Source of the DNA: CAYVZU01 sp964455935
GTDB lineage: Bacteria > Fibrobacterota > CAYVZU01
Length of the DNA stretch: 41,472 nucleotides
Assembly (NCBI GenBank): GCA_964455935.1
Contig: CAYVZU010000019.1
Span: 1 to 41,472, forward strand
Reading direction: 5' to 3'
The notes under the pieces are model-generated. The model had not been told where the DNA came from. It searched no databases and was given only the letters and a program-made list of their open reading frames with translations. Position 1 is the first letter of the stretch, and each line of letters starts with the position of its first letter. Position numbers and translations under genes: made by a program. Positions 32,627 through 40,606 of this stretch are shown here, in pieces.

Positions 32627-35281
32627 TCAACTGTCCTTTTTCAGAGCCTCCATGGCCGTCTGCGCGCGCCGGTCGCCGGGATGCCTGCGCATCCATTCCT
32701 CGAAGGTCAACCGGGCGCTGTCCATGCGGCCCAGTTCCTTGAACATGGTCGCCATGCTGACATACGCATTGTAGTTGTCGGGATTCAGCCGAATGGCCTC
32801 GCGATAACTGCGAATGGCATCGGCTTTCTTTCCGCTCTTTTCCTGAGCCATGGCCAATTGCGCCCGATACTCCTGCCTTTGCGGATCGACCTTGATCCCC
32901 TGAAGGACAACAGCTTCGGCTTCGGCGTACCGCTCATGGTCAAGCAGCAACTGCGAAAGCAGCATGCGGGGCCGAAAGTCGTCCGGCACAAGGCTGCTGG
33001 ATTTTTTAAGAAGGTCTGCCGTCCGGTCCAGGCGTCTCTGGTACTCTTCGTTCACCGCCGCGGCCAGCAACTGCTTTTCCTGTGCGTCCTTGCGCTTGCG
33101 CACGGCCGCCGAGTCGGCCTCGCTCTTGGAGGCAAGATATTTCTGGCGCAGTGCATCGAGGTTACGCCGCTCTTCCCAGGCCGCGCCGATGAAGCCGGCC
33201 GTGTAGTTGGTCAGAAGCCTGCGCGTATCATCGTCCATGTAGCACGAGCCGTCGCCCAGGCCCCGGTAGCGGTAGACGTGGAGAAGGTTATCGATTGTTT
33301 TGTCGATATCGATGCGGCCGCCCTGAGTGGCGTTGGGCGTAATCTTAAAAACCAGCCCTTCCATGGACAGATACGGATCAAGACCCATCCGGTTATCGTC
33401 CGAGACGGTCACTGCAAAATACACCGGCTTGCGCCAATTTGTGGTCTCGACAATGTTCATGACCATGATGTCCTGAATGCGCAGGATCTGCGCGCGCTCG
33501 CGGCCCGGAAGCGTGACTTCCATGCCCGTGCCGCCCACTTTGTAGCGGACATCCTTTTCGAACGGATTGCGCTGGTGTTCCAACCGCGAAATTTCGTCGA
33601 GGCTGAAGCTGATGGGCACCTTGGGATCCAGGGTCTTGAGCTGCTCGATGTACCAATCGGTATTGAGAAGACTAAGGTTCACGATGCGCACGTCGCGCCG
33701 GATGCCGTACACCTCCTGCAAAGCCCAGACCGGGAAGGTATCGTTGTCGCCGTTGGTGAAGAGAATTCCATCCTTCTCGCACGACATCAGCAGGTTGTAG
33801 CTGTAATCCCACGGCACATAGTTCCCCGTGCGGTCATGAGTGCGATAGTTGGCGGCCAGCGGTATGGCCGGCGTGCAAAGCAGGGCCAGGGCCACGGCCG
33901 GCCCAAGAACCTTGCGGACGATTTCCCGGGGATCGCTCAGCAGCTTCTGCATCAGAGCGGAGGCGCCGATCCCCACCCAGAACATGTAGTAAAGAAATCC
34001 GGGCGTGAAGAAATAATCACGTTCGCGCACTTCGCGCGGGAACTCGGGATTCGACCCATCCTTGAAGTTCATATACCAGATCAAACCCAGCGAGGTGGTC
34101 ACAAAAAGGGCAATGTACATCAGCGTGGCGTTGCGGTCGCGCTTATACATCTCCCACATTCCGTAGAACATGACAAGAGACGGCAGCAGGTAAATCAGCA
34201 ACCGGGCAAGGTCCTGGGGCTTTCCGAAATCAAAGGGCTTGATGGTCCAATGAAATTGCTTCAAATGATACAGACCATAACCCATGTTGGTGCCGTCCCA
34301 GAATTGGCCCCGGAACGTACCTTTTCGCGTAAAGGACTGCTTGACCATCGACTCGTTGCCGTATTGTTTGCGTTCGAGGAAATATTTGAACTTGGCCCAG
34401 GTTTCCGGGTCGTTCTCGTCGATAATCGGGTTCTGAGCGGAACGGATGGGGATATAGAGGTGGACCGAATAGCCGACGAGCCCCACCATGACCATAAAGA
34501 AGGCAAGGCGCCATTTCGACTTCTCGCCGCCGCCGGCAAAGAGCATGGCAAACAGGGTGGCAACAAGGGCCACCGGAGCAAGCCAGAGGAAAGTACTGAC
34601 GGCCATGGCCTGCATGAAGAGCACGACGCCAATGGTCCAGAAGCGCCAGTCTCGCAGTTTCTCCTGGTCCATGAGGACCACAAACAAGAAAAAGCTCGGA
34701 AGCACAAGAAGCGACTGCACATGCAGCCCGATATTGAGGAATGCGACAAAGACAATGAGGACAATGAAGCGGTCGGAACCTGCTTCCTTGCGCGCATCGG
34801 CCCACCGGATGATAAGCCAGTTGGTCAGCACCATCAGAGCGACGTTGGCGCCGTACACTTCGGATTCCACATGGTTGAACCAGATGGTGGCGGCAAAGGC
34901 CGTGCAGAGCCCGGAAATGATTCCGCCGGCATAGATCGAAAACCGTTTCCAGAAGTCCTCGGACAGGCCGAATCCGGAAATCAGAAAGCGCACGGCCATA
35001 AGATAGACGAACATGGCCGTGAATGCGCCGCCCGTGGACGAAATCAGAGTGATGCGCACGGCCTTGTCCTGGACAAAGAAAAGCAGCATGGAAACGAATT
35101 TACCAAGAATGACAAACAGCGGAGTTCCCGGCGGGTGCGGAACGCCCAGCGAATACGAGCAGGCGACAAACTCCCCGCAATCCCAGAATGACAGCGTGGG
35201 CGCCTTGGTCATGAAGTAGACGATCCAGGCAATAAAAAAAACGGCCGCGGCCAGGATCGCGTTCAATTTCCGGTGTGACAT
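32627..35281 (-). CDS. DUF2723/TMEM260-like membrane glycosyltransferase with C-terminal TPR repeats
   Basis: The 884-residue protein starts with the DUF2723 signature: TKAPTLSFWDCGEFVACSYS and LGVPHPPGTPLFVILGK, with an Asp typical of GT-C enzymes; animal TMEM260 is an O-mannosyltransferase. About twelve membrane segments follow, then a long periplasmic part and, from about residue 745, three TPR units (LLLDHERYAEAEAVVLQGIK, GKKADAIRSYREAIRLNPDN, LGRMDSARLTFEEWMRRHPG). TPR tails are usual in this family in FCB bacteria. It may glycosylate exported proteins. The ATG at 35281 has AAGGAGA before it; the upstream frame to 35320 lacks support. It follows nusB after 28 bases. Confidence 0.9.
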   Translation of the reverse strand: MSHRKLNAILAAAVFFIAWIVYFMTKAPTLSFWDCGEFVACSYSLGVPHPPGTPLFVILGKFVSMLLFFVQDKAVRITLISSTGGAFTAMFVYLMAVRFLISGFGLSEDFWKRFSIYAGGIISGLCTAFAATIWFNHVESEVYGANVALMVLTNWLIIRWADARKEAGSDRFIVLIVFVAFLNIGLHVQSLLVLPSFFLFVVLMDQEKLRDWRFWTIGVVLFMQAMAVSTFLWLAPVALVATLFAMLFAGGGEKSKWRLAFFMVMVGLVGYSVHLYIPIRSAQNPIIDENDPETWAKFKYFLERKQYGNESMVKQSFTRKGTFRGQFWDGTNMGYGLYHLKQFHWTIKPFDFGKPQDLARLLIYLLPSLVMFYGMWEMYKRDRNATLMYIALFVTTSLGLIWYMNFKDGSNPEFPREVRERDYFFTPGFLYYMFWVGIGASALMQKLLSDPREIVRKVLGPAVALALLCTPAIPLAANYRTHDRTGNYVPWDYSYNLLMSCEKDGILFTNGDNDTFPVWALQEVYGIRRDVRIVNLSLLNTDWYIEQLKTLDPKVPISFSLDEISRLEHQRNPFEKDVRYKVGGTGMEVTLPGRERAQILRIQDIMVMNIVETTNWRKPVYFAVTVSDDNRMGLDPYLSMEGLVFKITPNATQGGRIDIDKTIDNLLHVYRYRGLGDGSCYMDDDTRRLLTNYTAGFIGAAWEERRNLDALRQKYLASKSEADSAAVRKRKDAQEKQLLAAAVNEEYQRRLDRTADLLKKSSSLVPDDFRPRMLLSQLLLDHERYAEAEAVVLQGIKVDPQRQEYRAQLAMAQEKSGKKADAIRSYREAIRLNPDNYNAYVSMATMFKELGRMDSARLTFEEWMRRHPGDRRAQTAMEALKKDS

Positions 35282-35309
35282 AGCGTCTCCTTGGACAAAT
35301 GGGAGGGAT

Positions 35310-35807
35310 TCAGTTTTCAATTTCCGTATTTTTTCTTCGTTCGTCGCGCTTTTTGCGCGCCTTCAGGTTGTCCGATGCGGATTCTTCCGGCACGGCTGGT
35401 TTATTTCCGCTCTGCTTTTTGGAGATCGGGTCCAGGATTCCATTTACGAACTTGCCGGATTTTTCGGTGCTGAATTTTTTGGCAAGCTCGATGGCTTCGT
35501 CAATCGAGACTTTCAGCGGAACATCCGGAAAATACAGCATTTCAGATACAGCCATCCGCAGGATGTTTTTATCGATCACGGCCACCCGGTCCAGATCCCA
35601 GTTCTCGACCTGTTCGCGAATGACGGAATCGATCGGGGAAAGGTTGTCAACGGTTCGGCCGGCCAGTTCACGCGCAAACAATCGCGCATCGCCCGCATTC
35701 TCCTCTTCGGAAAAGGTCGCAAGCGTATGCAGAATCGGTGTGTCGCCCACTTCGTACGCGTAAAGGGCTTGAAGGACAAATTCGCGCGCTCTTCGTCTTG
35801 ATTTCAC
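35310..35807 (-). CDS. nusB: Transcription antitermination factor NusB
   Basis: NusB binds boxA RNA with NusE and prevents early termination in rRNA operons. The 165-residue product has RRRAREFVLQALYAYEVGD at the N-terminus and PLKVSIDEAIELAKKFSTEKSGKFVNGIL, the strongest family motif. About 25 charged residues (KARKKRDERRKNTEIEN) extend beyond the usual end. GTG at 35807 overlaps the ribH stop by three bases (GTGA at 35804-35807), so translation is coupled. The pairing ribH-nusB is common across bacteria. Confidence 0.95.
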   Translation of the reverse strand: MKSRRRAREFVLQALYAYEVGDTPILHTLATFSEEENAGDARLFARELAGRTVDNLSPIDSVIREQVENWDLDRVAVIDKNILRMAVSEMLYFPDVPLKVSIDEAIELAKKFSTEKSGKFVNGILDPISKKQSGNKPAVPEESASDNLKARKKRDERRKNTEIEN

Positions 35808-36268
35808 ATCTTTTCCAGTAAGCTGACCATTTCAATGGCTGCCAGGGCCGCATCCCATCCCTTATTGCCCGCCTTGGTTCCGGCGCGTTCGATAGCCTGC
35901 TCGATGGTGTCGGTCGTAATCACGCCGAAGATAACCGGAAGTCCCGTCTCAAGGCCCGCCTGGGCCACGCCTTTGGAGACCTCGGCGGCAATGTAGTCGA
36001 AATGCGGAGTTCCGCCGCGGATCACGGCGCCCAAGCAAATGACCGCATCAAACTTTTTTGAGGCGGCCATTCGTTTGGCGACCAGAGGGATCTCGAAGGC
36101 CCCCGGCACCCAGGCTACCGTGATATCGGCATCACTGGCGCCGTGGCGCTCGAGGCAGTCGACAGAGCCTTCCATCAGCTTACGCGCGATCAGCTCGTTA
36201 AAGCGGCCTACAACCAGCGCGAACTTCTTTGCTTTAGCCTGAAATTGGCCCTGAATTACGGTTGGCAT
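35804..36268 (-). CDS. ribH: 6,7-dimethyl-8-ribityllumazine synthase
   Basis: RibH condenses the pyrimidine intermediate with 3,4-dihydroxy-2-butanone-4-phosphate, the penultimate step of riboflavin synthesis. The 154-residue length is normal. FALVVGRFNELIARKL holds the substrate-binding Phe, WVPGAFEIPLVAKRMA the central strand, VICLGAVIRGGTPHFDYI the catalytic His and GVITTDTIEQAIERAG the phosphate region. GAGGGAGG precedes the ATG at 36268. The 5' end overlaps the ribBA 3' end by 13 bases. Confidence 0.97.
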   Translation of the reverse strand: MPTVIQGQFQAKAKKFALVVGRFNELIARKLMEGSVDCLERHGASDADITVAWVPGAFEIPLVAKRMAASKKFDAVICLGAVIRGGTPHFDYIAAEVSKGVAQAGLETGLPVIFGVITTDTIEQAIERAGTKAGNKGWDAALAAIEMVSLLEKM

Positions 36269-37470
36269 TGGATCCCTCCCTCGATTAGATGTCCCAATTT
36301 TTCTCTTTTTGTCCGGATGTAAAACTCATTTTCCTTGCGCGGCTTGACCACGATGGGAACGCGGCTGGCGATCCGGATCCCGTATCCTTCAAGCCCCACG
36401 ATTTTCCGCGGATTGTTGGTGAGTAGATGGATGCGCGTGGCCCCCAGGTCCGAGAGGATTTGGGCGCCGATTCCGTAATGGCGCAGGTCCGCGGCATGGC
36501 CCAGTTGGAGATTGGCCTCGACCGTATCGGCCCCGTTCTCCTGAATCTCGTAGGCCCGCAGTTTGTCTTTGAGCCCGATACCCCTTCCCTCCTGACGCAT
36601 GTAGAGCAGAATCCCGCCGCGCTTGCTGATCTGCGACAGCGCGAGATCGAGCTGCTCCCCGCAGTCACATCGATAGGACCCGAAGACATCCCCGCTAAAA
36701 CACTCGGAATGCACACGGACAAGCACCGGCTTTTTGAAATTCGTTTTGTCGGAAACCAGAGCCAGATGCAGAGCGCCATTCAGGGTGTCTTCGTAGGCGT
36801 GAAGACGGAAAGCGCCGTAGCGCGTTGGCAGCTTGGGGCTGGCGACCCGCTGGACCAGCTTTTCAGTACGACGGCGGTATTCGATCAGGTCGGCAATGCT
36901 GACCATTTTGATGCCGTGTTTTTTGGCGACCTTGGCCAAATCGGGGACCCGGGCCATTGTCCCGTCGGGATTCATGATTTCGCAAATTACACCAGAGGCG
37001 TGGAGGCCCGCTAAACGCGCCAGATCGACTGAAGCCTCGGTCTGCCCTGCCCGCACCAGAACCCCGCCTTCCTGCGCACGCAACGGAAACATGTGGCCCG
37101 GCCGGGCCAGGTCTTTCGGCTTGGTCTTGGGATCGATCAGCGCCCGCACCGTGATGGCCCGATCGGCAGCCGAGATACCTGTGGTCGTCTTCTCCCTGGC
37201 CTCAACGGAAATGGTGAAAGCGGTTTGAAATTTCGACGTATTCTCCGGAACCATCAGCGGAAGGTCCAGTTCGCGCAACCGTTCTTCGGTCAATGCCGCA
37301 CAGATCAAGCCCCGACCCTCTTTGGCCATGAAATTGATCTTCTCAGCGGTAATTTTCTCGGCCGCCACGCAGAAATCGCCTTCATTCTCGCGGTCCTCGT
37401 CATCGGCCACGATCAGAAATTTACCTTTCCGGTAGTCTTTTATCGCGTCTTCGATTTTAGAAAATGGCAT
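36256..37470 (-). CDS. ribBA: Bifunctional 3,4-DHBP synthase / GTP cyclohydrolase II
   Basis: The 404-residue fusion makes both precursors of riboflavin. Residues 1-200 are the DHBP synthase (VADDEDRENEGDF acidic loop, TTTGISAADRA, RPGHMFPLRAQEGGVLVRAG). Residues 205-404 are GTP cyclohydrolase II with the zinc site ECFSGDVFGSYRCDCGEQL (three Cys), MRQEGRGIGL and LLTNNPRKI. Active-site residues visible in both halves are intact. The gene starts 175 bases after ribE, across a palindromic repeat. The ATG at 37470 has no clear ribosome binding site; a TATAAA lies just before it. Confidence 0.97.
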   Translation of the reverse strand: MPFSKIEDAIKDYRKGKFLIVADDEDRENEGDFCVAAEKITAEKINFMAKEGRGLICAALTEERLRELDLPLMVPENTSKFQTAFTISVEAREKTTTGISAADRAITVRALIDPKTKPKDLARPGHMFPLRAQEGGVLVRAGQTEASVDLARLAGLHASGVICEIMNPDGTMARVPDLAKVAKKHGIKMVSIADLIEYRRRTEKLVQRVASPKLPTRYGAFRLHAYEDTLNGALHLALVSDKTNFKKPVLVRVHSECFSGDVFGSYRCDCGEQLDLALSQISKRGGILLYMRQEGRGIGLKDKLRAYEIQENGADTVEANLQLGHAADLRHYGIGAQILSDLGATRIHLLTNNPRKIVGLEGYGIRIASRVPIVVKPRKENEFYIRTKREKLGHLIEGGIQCQP

Positions 37471-37512
37471 AATTTATATCCGCTTGGGTCCCAGCAGCCG
37501 ACCATAAAGCAT

Positions 37513-37587
37513 TGTCATTTCGACGAGTCCTCGAGGAGAAATCTTACGCTGCGTGAAAAGGATTTCTCGCGTGCGCTCGAAATGACA
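37513..37587. repeat. 75-bp palindromic repeat between ribE and ribBA
   Basis: TGTCATTTCGA (37513-37523) is the reverse complement of TCGAAATGACA (37577-37587); the inner GAGAAATC and GATTTCTC also pair. This is a REP-type dispersed sequence by form. Confidence 0.75.
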
Positions 37588-37645
37588 CAATTTAAATTGA
37601 GCTTGTGCTTTGTGTTTCACTTTTCGCTTTCCACTTTGAACACGG

Positions 37646-38278
37646 TCAGAATCCCGCCTGCTCCAGCGTTGCCAACGACAACCGATTGCCTTTGCTTTGC
37701 AGCAGACTCTCGGTATATTTGGCCAGGATGTCGGTTTCGATATTCACGTTGGCCCCAACCTTCTTGAACCCCTGCGTTGTAGAGTGAAGCGTAAACGGAA
37801 TCAGCGCGACACAAAAGCCCCATGATTCTTTAAGCATTACAGTCAGACTTATTCCATCGATGGATACGGAACCTTTCTCCACCACATGGGCCAGGTAGTT
37901 TGGTTCCAGTGAGAACCACCGTTCGATGGAGTCGCCCACAACCTTGTCGGAAACAATCCGGCCTACGGCATCAATATGCCCCGTAACCCAATGTCCGCCA
38001 AGGCGATCGCCCACTTTAAGCGCACGTTCCAGATTCACCTTGCTGTTGGGGCCAATGGAACCCAGAGTGGTTCGCCGCAACGTCTCGGCCACGGCAAAAA
38101 CGCGCACCTGATCTCCCCGGATCTCCTCGACCGTGAGACAGATCCCGTCAACCGACAGGCTATCGCCGGGCTTGAGATCTGCCAACTCGGCCTGGGGCCG
38201 AATCCCGATTGACAGGCCCTGGCCCCTGCTTTCCGCGGACTCCACCACACCCGGAGTTTCAATTATACCGGTAAACAT
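37646..38278 (-). CDS. ribE: Riboflavin synthase, alpha subunit
   Basis: The enzyme converts two molecules of 6,7-dimethyl-8-ribityllumazine to riboflavin. The 210-residue protein starts MFTGIIE and has two similar lumazine-binding halves; the second copies LGGHWVTGHIDAVGRI and DGISLTVML. The usual N-terminus places the start at 38278; a longer frame opens at TTG 38287. No ribosome binding site precedes it, and a TATTTTG box ends 6 bases before the ATG, so the transcript may be leaderless. No FMN riboswitch pattern is visible upstream. ribD is not in the window. Confidence 0.95.
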   Translation of the reverse strand: MFTGIIETPGVVESAESRGQGLSIGIRPQAELADLKPGDSLSVDGICLTVEEIRGDQVRVFAVAETLRRTTLGSIGPNSKVNLERALKVGDRLGGHWVTGHIDAVGRIVSDKVVGDSIERWFSLEPNYLAHVVEKGSVSIDGISLTVMLKESWGFCVALIPFTLHSTTQGFKKVGANVNIETDILAKYTESLLQSKGNRLSLATLEQAGF

Positions 38279-38284
38279 AGAATG

Positions 38285-38313
38285 CAAAATATAATAATAG
38301 GCACCACCTACAA
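38285..38313 (-). promoter_or_regulatory. Predicted ribE promoter (leaderless arrangement)
   Basis: On the minus strand TTGTAG (38313-38308) and TATTTTG (38291-38285) are 16 bases apart. Six bases separate the box from the ATG at 38278. Confidence 0.5.
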
Positions 38314-38362
38314 AGGGGAATCGGGCTGCAAGCCTGTCCAGCCATCTTTAAATTCCCGCTTC

Positions 38363-38392
38363 TTGCAGGTACTTAGTTAAAACCGTATTTTG
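38363..38392 (+). promoter_or_regulatory. Predicted GT2 promoter (leaderless arrangement)
   Basis: TTGCAG (38363-38368) and TATTTTG (38386-38392) are 17 bases apart. Eight bases separate the box from the ATG at 38401, or eleven from the ATG at 38404. Confidence 0.5.
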
Positions 38393-38400
38393 ATGCAATC

Positions 38401-39318
38401 ATGATGGATGTTTCCATAGTCGTTCCGGCTTACAACGAAGCGGCAAGCCTTCCCGAGTTGACTGACCGGATTCATGCCGTTCTTAACGGCAAGTCTTTGT
38501 CGTACGAAGTCATTGTTATTGACGACGGCAGCACGGACGGTACATTCCAACTTGTGCGGAAACTGCGGGAAAAGAATAGCCGGATTCGCGGAGTGCGTTT
38601 TCGCACCAATTCCGGAAAGGCCGCGGGCCTGGCCGCCGGTTTTGCCCGAGCCACAGGCAAATACGTAATCACAATGGACGCGGACCTGCAGGACGACCCG
38701 GCGGAAATTCCCGAGTTGATCGCGAAGCTCGAAGAGGGTTACGACCTGGTCTCGGGCTGGAAGAAGGTCCGCCACGACCCAATCGGCAAGACGGTCCCAT
38801 CCAAGTTCTTCAACTTCGTGACAGCGACCGTGGGCGGGCTCAAACTCCACGACTTCAACTGCGGCCTCAAAGCCTATCGCAACGAAGTGGTCAAGAGTAT
38901 TCAGCTCTATGGCGAGATGCACCGCTATGTTCCGGTGCTGGCGCACTGGAATGGGTTTCGCGTGACCGAGAAACCGGTGGAACACCATCCGCGCAAGCAC
39001 GGCAAATCGAAATACGGTCTTGCCCGAATGCGCGGGCTGCTGGACCTGATCACGATTTTCTTTCTGAACCGTTACATGAAGCGGCCGCTCCATTTTTTTG
39101 GAGTGTTGGGTGCATTGTTGCTTCTGGCCGGAGGCGCCGTGTTGGGCTATTTTGGAATTCAGTGGGCCATCACCGGCGAGATGCATGTGCGGCCCCTGGT
39201 GCTGCTGGCGGTGACCGCAATGATCCTGGGAATTCAATTCGTGTCTCTGGGTCTTTTGGGTGAGATGATCACCTATTCCGGGCGTCGCGAAGAAGCAGCG
39301 GTGAGTGAAGAACTCTGA
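38401..39318 (+). CDS. Glycosyltransferase family 2, polyprenyl-phosphate sugar type (DPM1/ArnC/GtrB-like)
   Basis: The 305-residue enzyme transfers a sugar to a polyprenyl phosphate at the inner membrane. VSIVVPAYNEAASLPELTDR, VIVIDDGSTDGT and ITMDADLQDDPAEIPEL (the DxD-like metal motif) mark the GT2 domain; CGLKAYRNEVV follows. Two C-terminal membrane helices (about 225-250 and 262-285) match the ArnC/GtrB subfamily. Such lipid-linked sugars feed GT-C enzymes, and three GT-C-like proteins lie nearby in this window, so it could supply them. A start at 38404 is equally possible. Confidence 0.92.
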   Translation: MMDVSIVVPAYNEAASLPELTDRIHAVLNGKSLSYEVIVIDDGSTDGTFQLVRKLREKNSRIRGVRFRTNSGKAAGLAAGFARATGKYVITMDADLQDDPAEIPELIAKLEEGYDLVSGWKKVRHDPIGKTVPSKFFNFVTATVGGLKLHDFNCGLKAYRNEVVKSIQLYGEMHRYVPVLAHWNGFRVTEKPVEHHPRKHGKSKYGLARMRGLLDLITIFFLNRYMKRPLHFFGVLGALLLLAGGAVLGYFGIQWAITGEMHVRPLVLLAVTAMILGIQFVSLGLLGEMITYSGRREEAAVSEEL

Positions 39319-39324
39319 AAGAAA

Positions 39325-39427
39325 ACTCCACCCCTCAGTCGTCTGCGGCGACAGCTCCCCTAACAGGGGAGCCTGGTTCGGAGGCCTCCGCTGACAGGGG
39401 AGGTGGCGCGAAGCGCCGGAGAGGTCA
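39325..39427. repeat. Palindromic repeat of the CTCCCCTAACAGGGGAG type
   Basis: GCTCCCC (39354-39360) pairs with GGGGAGC (39366-39372); a second stem GGCGC-GAA-GCGCC lies at 39404-39417. The right end supplies GGAGAGG at 39418-39424, just before the next ATG. The sequence resembles widely dispersed intergenic repeats, from memory. Confidence 0.65.
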
Positions 39428-40480
39428 ATGAAACTCCTCCTCCTCTGCCCTATTGGAATCGGCAACTATCTTCTTGCCTACCCGACCTTTCGCGCCATCA
39501 AGAACGTTCTGCCCGAGGCCAAGCTTTATTTGGTGGCCCTGCGCGAATCCCTTGGACCCGTTGCGCGGTCCGACCCGATGTTTGAACGGACGTTGATTGT
39601 CGAACCCGCCCAAATGGCGTCTCTGAGACAGAAGCTGAATTGGATTCGCGAAGTCCGAAGCCTTCAGTGCGATACGGCAATTTCTTTTTTCCCTTCGAAC
39701 CGGCTTGAGTACAACCTTCTGATCTTCTTTTGCGGCGCACGAACGCGAATTGCCTTCCGTTATAAATTGAAAAGGATCCGTTCCGCAGGATTTCTGGCGA
39801 ATCGCCGGATCGACGCTTTGGACGGACTTCACGATGTGAAGCAGAATCTTCGGGTTCTGGAAGCATTGGGAACAAAACTCGACGGGCCTTTGGTTTTTCC
39901 GAATCTCTTCGATTGCGAGGACCTCAATGCCGCCGCAAGCTGGTTGGAGCAAAAAGGCCTTTCCAGCCGAAATCTGATTGGCATGCATCCCGGTTCGAGC
40001 GCCGAACACGGCATGGTGGCCAAACGCTGGCCCGAGATGCACTTTGGCGAATTGGCAAAGCAGCTTGCGCGCCAATACGATTCCGTTGTTCTGGTCTTTG
40101 GCGGCCCCGAAGAGAACACCATTAAAAGAACAGTCGCTCTTTCTTCCGGCCATACGGCAGTCTCCGTCGAAGGCTTGTCCATTCGCCAGACAGCTGCGCT
40201 GATTTCCAAGTGCCGCTTTTTTGTGAGCAACGACTCGGGGCTAATGCACATGGCTGCGCTTTCGAATGTTCCCACTGCCGGCATTTTCGGACCGACGGAT
40301 GACACGCGCACCGCGCCCTGGGGCAAGGGTCACCTGGTCATGCGTAATTCGGCCTGCGGTCCCTGCTGGACCATCGCCAACGTGGGCGTGCGCCAGCATT
40401 GCCGGTATGAAGACTATCGCTGCATCAAGGATCTGAGTGTGGAAGAGGTGTTCCAAAAGATCTGCGAGTGGCGAAAATAG
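39428..40480 (+). CDS. Glycosyltransferase family 9 (heptosyltransferase-like), second copy
   Basis: The 350-residue product has the GT9 pattern: LLCPIGIGNYLLAYPTFRAI at the N-terminus, IGMHPGSSAEHGMVAKRWP at the donor domain, VLVFGGPEE, FVSNDSGLMHMAALSNVP, GIFGPTDDTRTAPWG and the late Cys cluster SACGPCWTIANVGVRQHC. It is a diverged homologue of the minus-strand product at 28861-29946. It follows the GT2 gene after 109 bases, most of which are the repeat, and its ribosome binding site GGAGAGG lies in the repeat's end. The role is likely glycan-core assembly. Confidence 0.9.
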   Translation: MKLLLLCPIGIGNYLLAYPTFRAIKNVLPEAKLYLVALRESLGPVARSDPMFERTLIVEPAQMASLRQKLNWIREVRSLQCDTAISFFPSNRLEYNLLIFFCGARTRIAFRYKLKRIRSAGFLANRRIDALDGLHDVKQNLRVLEALGTKLDGPLVFPNLFDCEDLNAAASWLEQKGLSSRNLIGMHPGSSAEHGMVAKRWPEMHFGELAKQLARQYDSVVLVFGGPEENTIKRTVALSSGHTAVSVEGLSIRQTAALISKCRFFVSNDSGLMHMAALSNVPTAGIFGPTDDTRTAPWGKGHLVMRNSACGPCWTIANVGVRQHCRYEDYRCIKDLSVEEVFQKICEWRK

Positions 40481-40606
40481 ACCTTCGCTTTCGTCCTGCT
40501 CCAACCAGATTGCCAATCCTTCTGCAATGGGCACCTTTTATTGAGTATTTTCATGTTATCCGTTTCAAGGCATTGGAAACAAGACCTTAGCAGGAATGAG
40601 CCAAAT

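Noticed and set aside
32681..35191. 836-residue open frame on the plus strand, antisense to the DUF2723 gene
   Set aside because: It mirrors the codon structure of the real gene, is rich in His, Gly and Arg, and shows no domain or signal.
38279..38400. FMN riboswitch upstream of ribE
   Set aside because: The conserved RFN blocks are not visible and the apparent promoter leaves no room for a leader.
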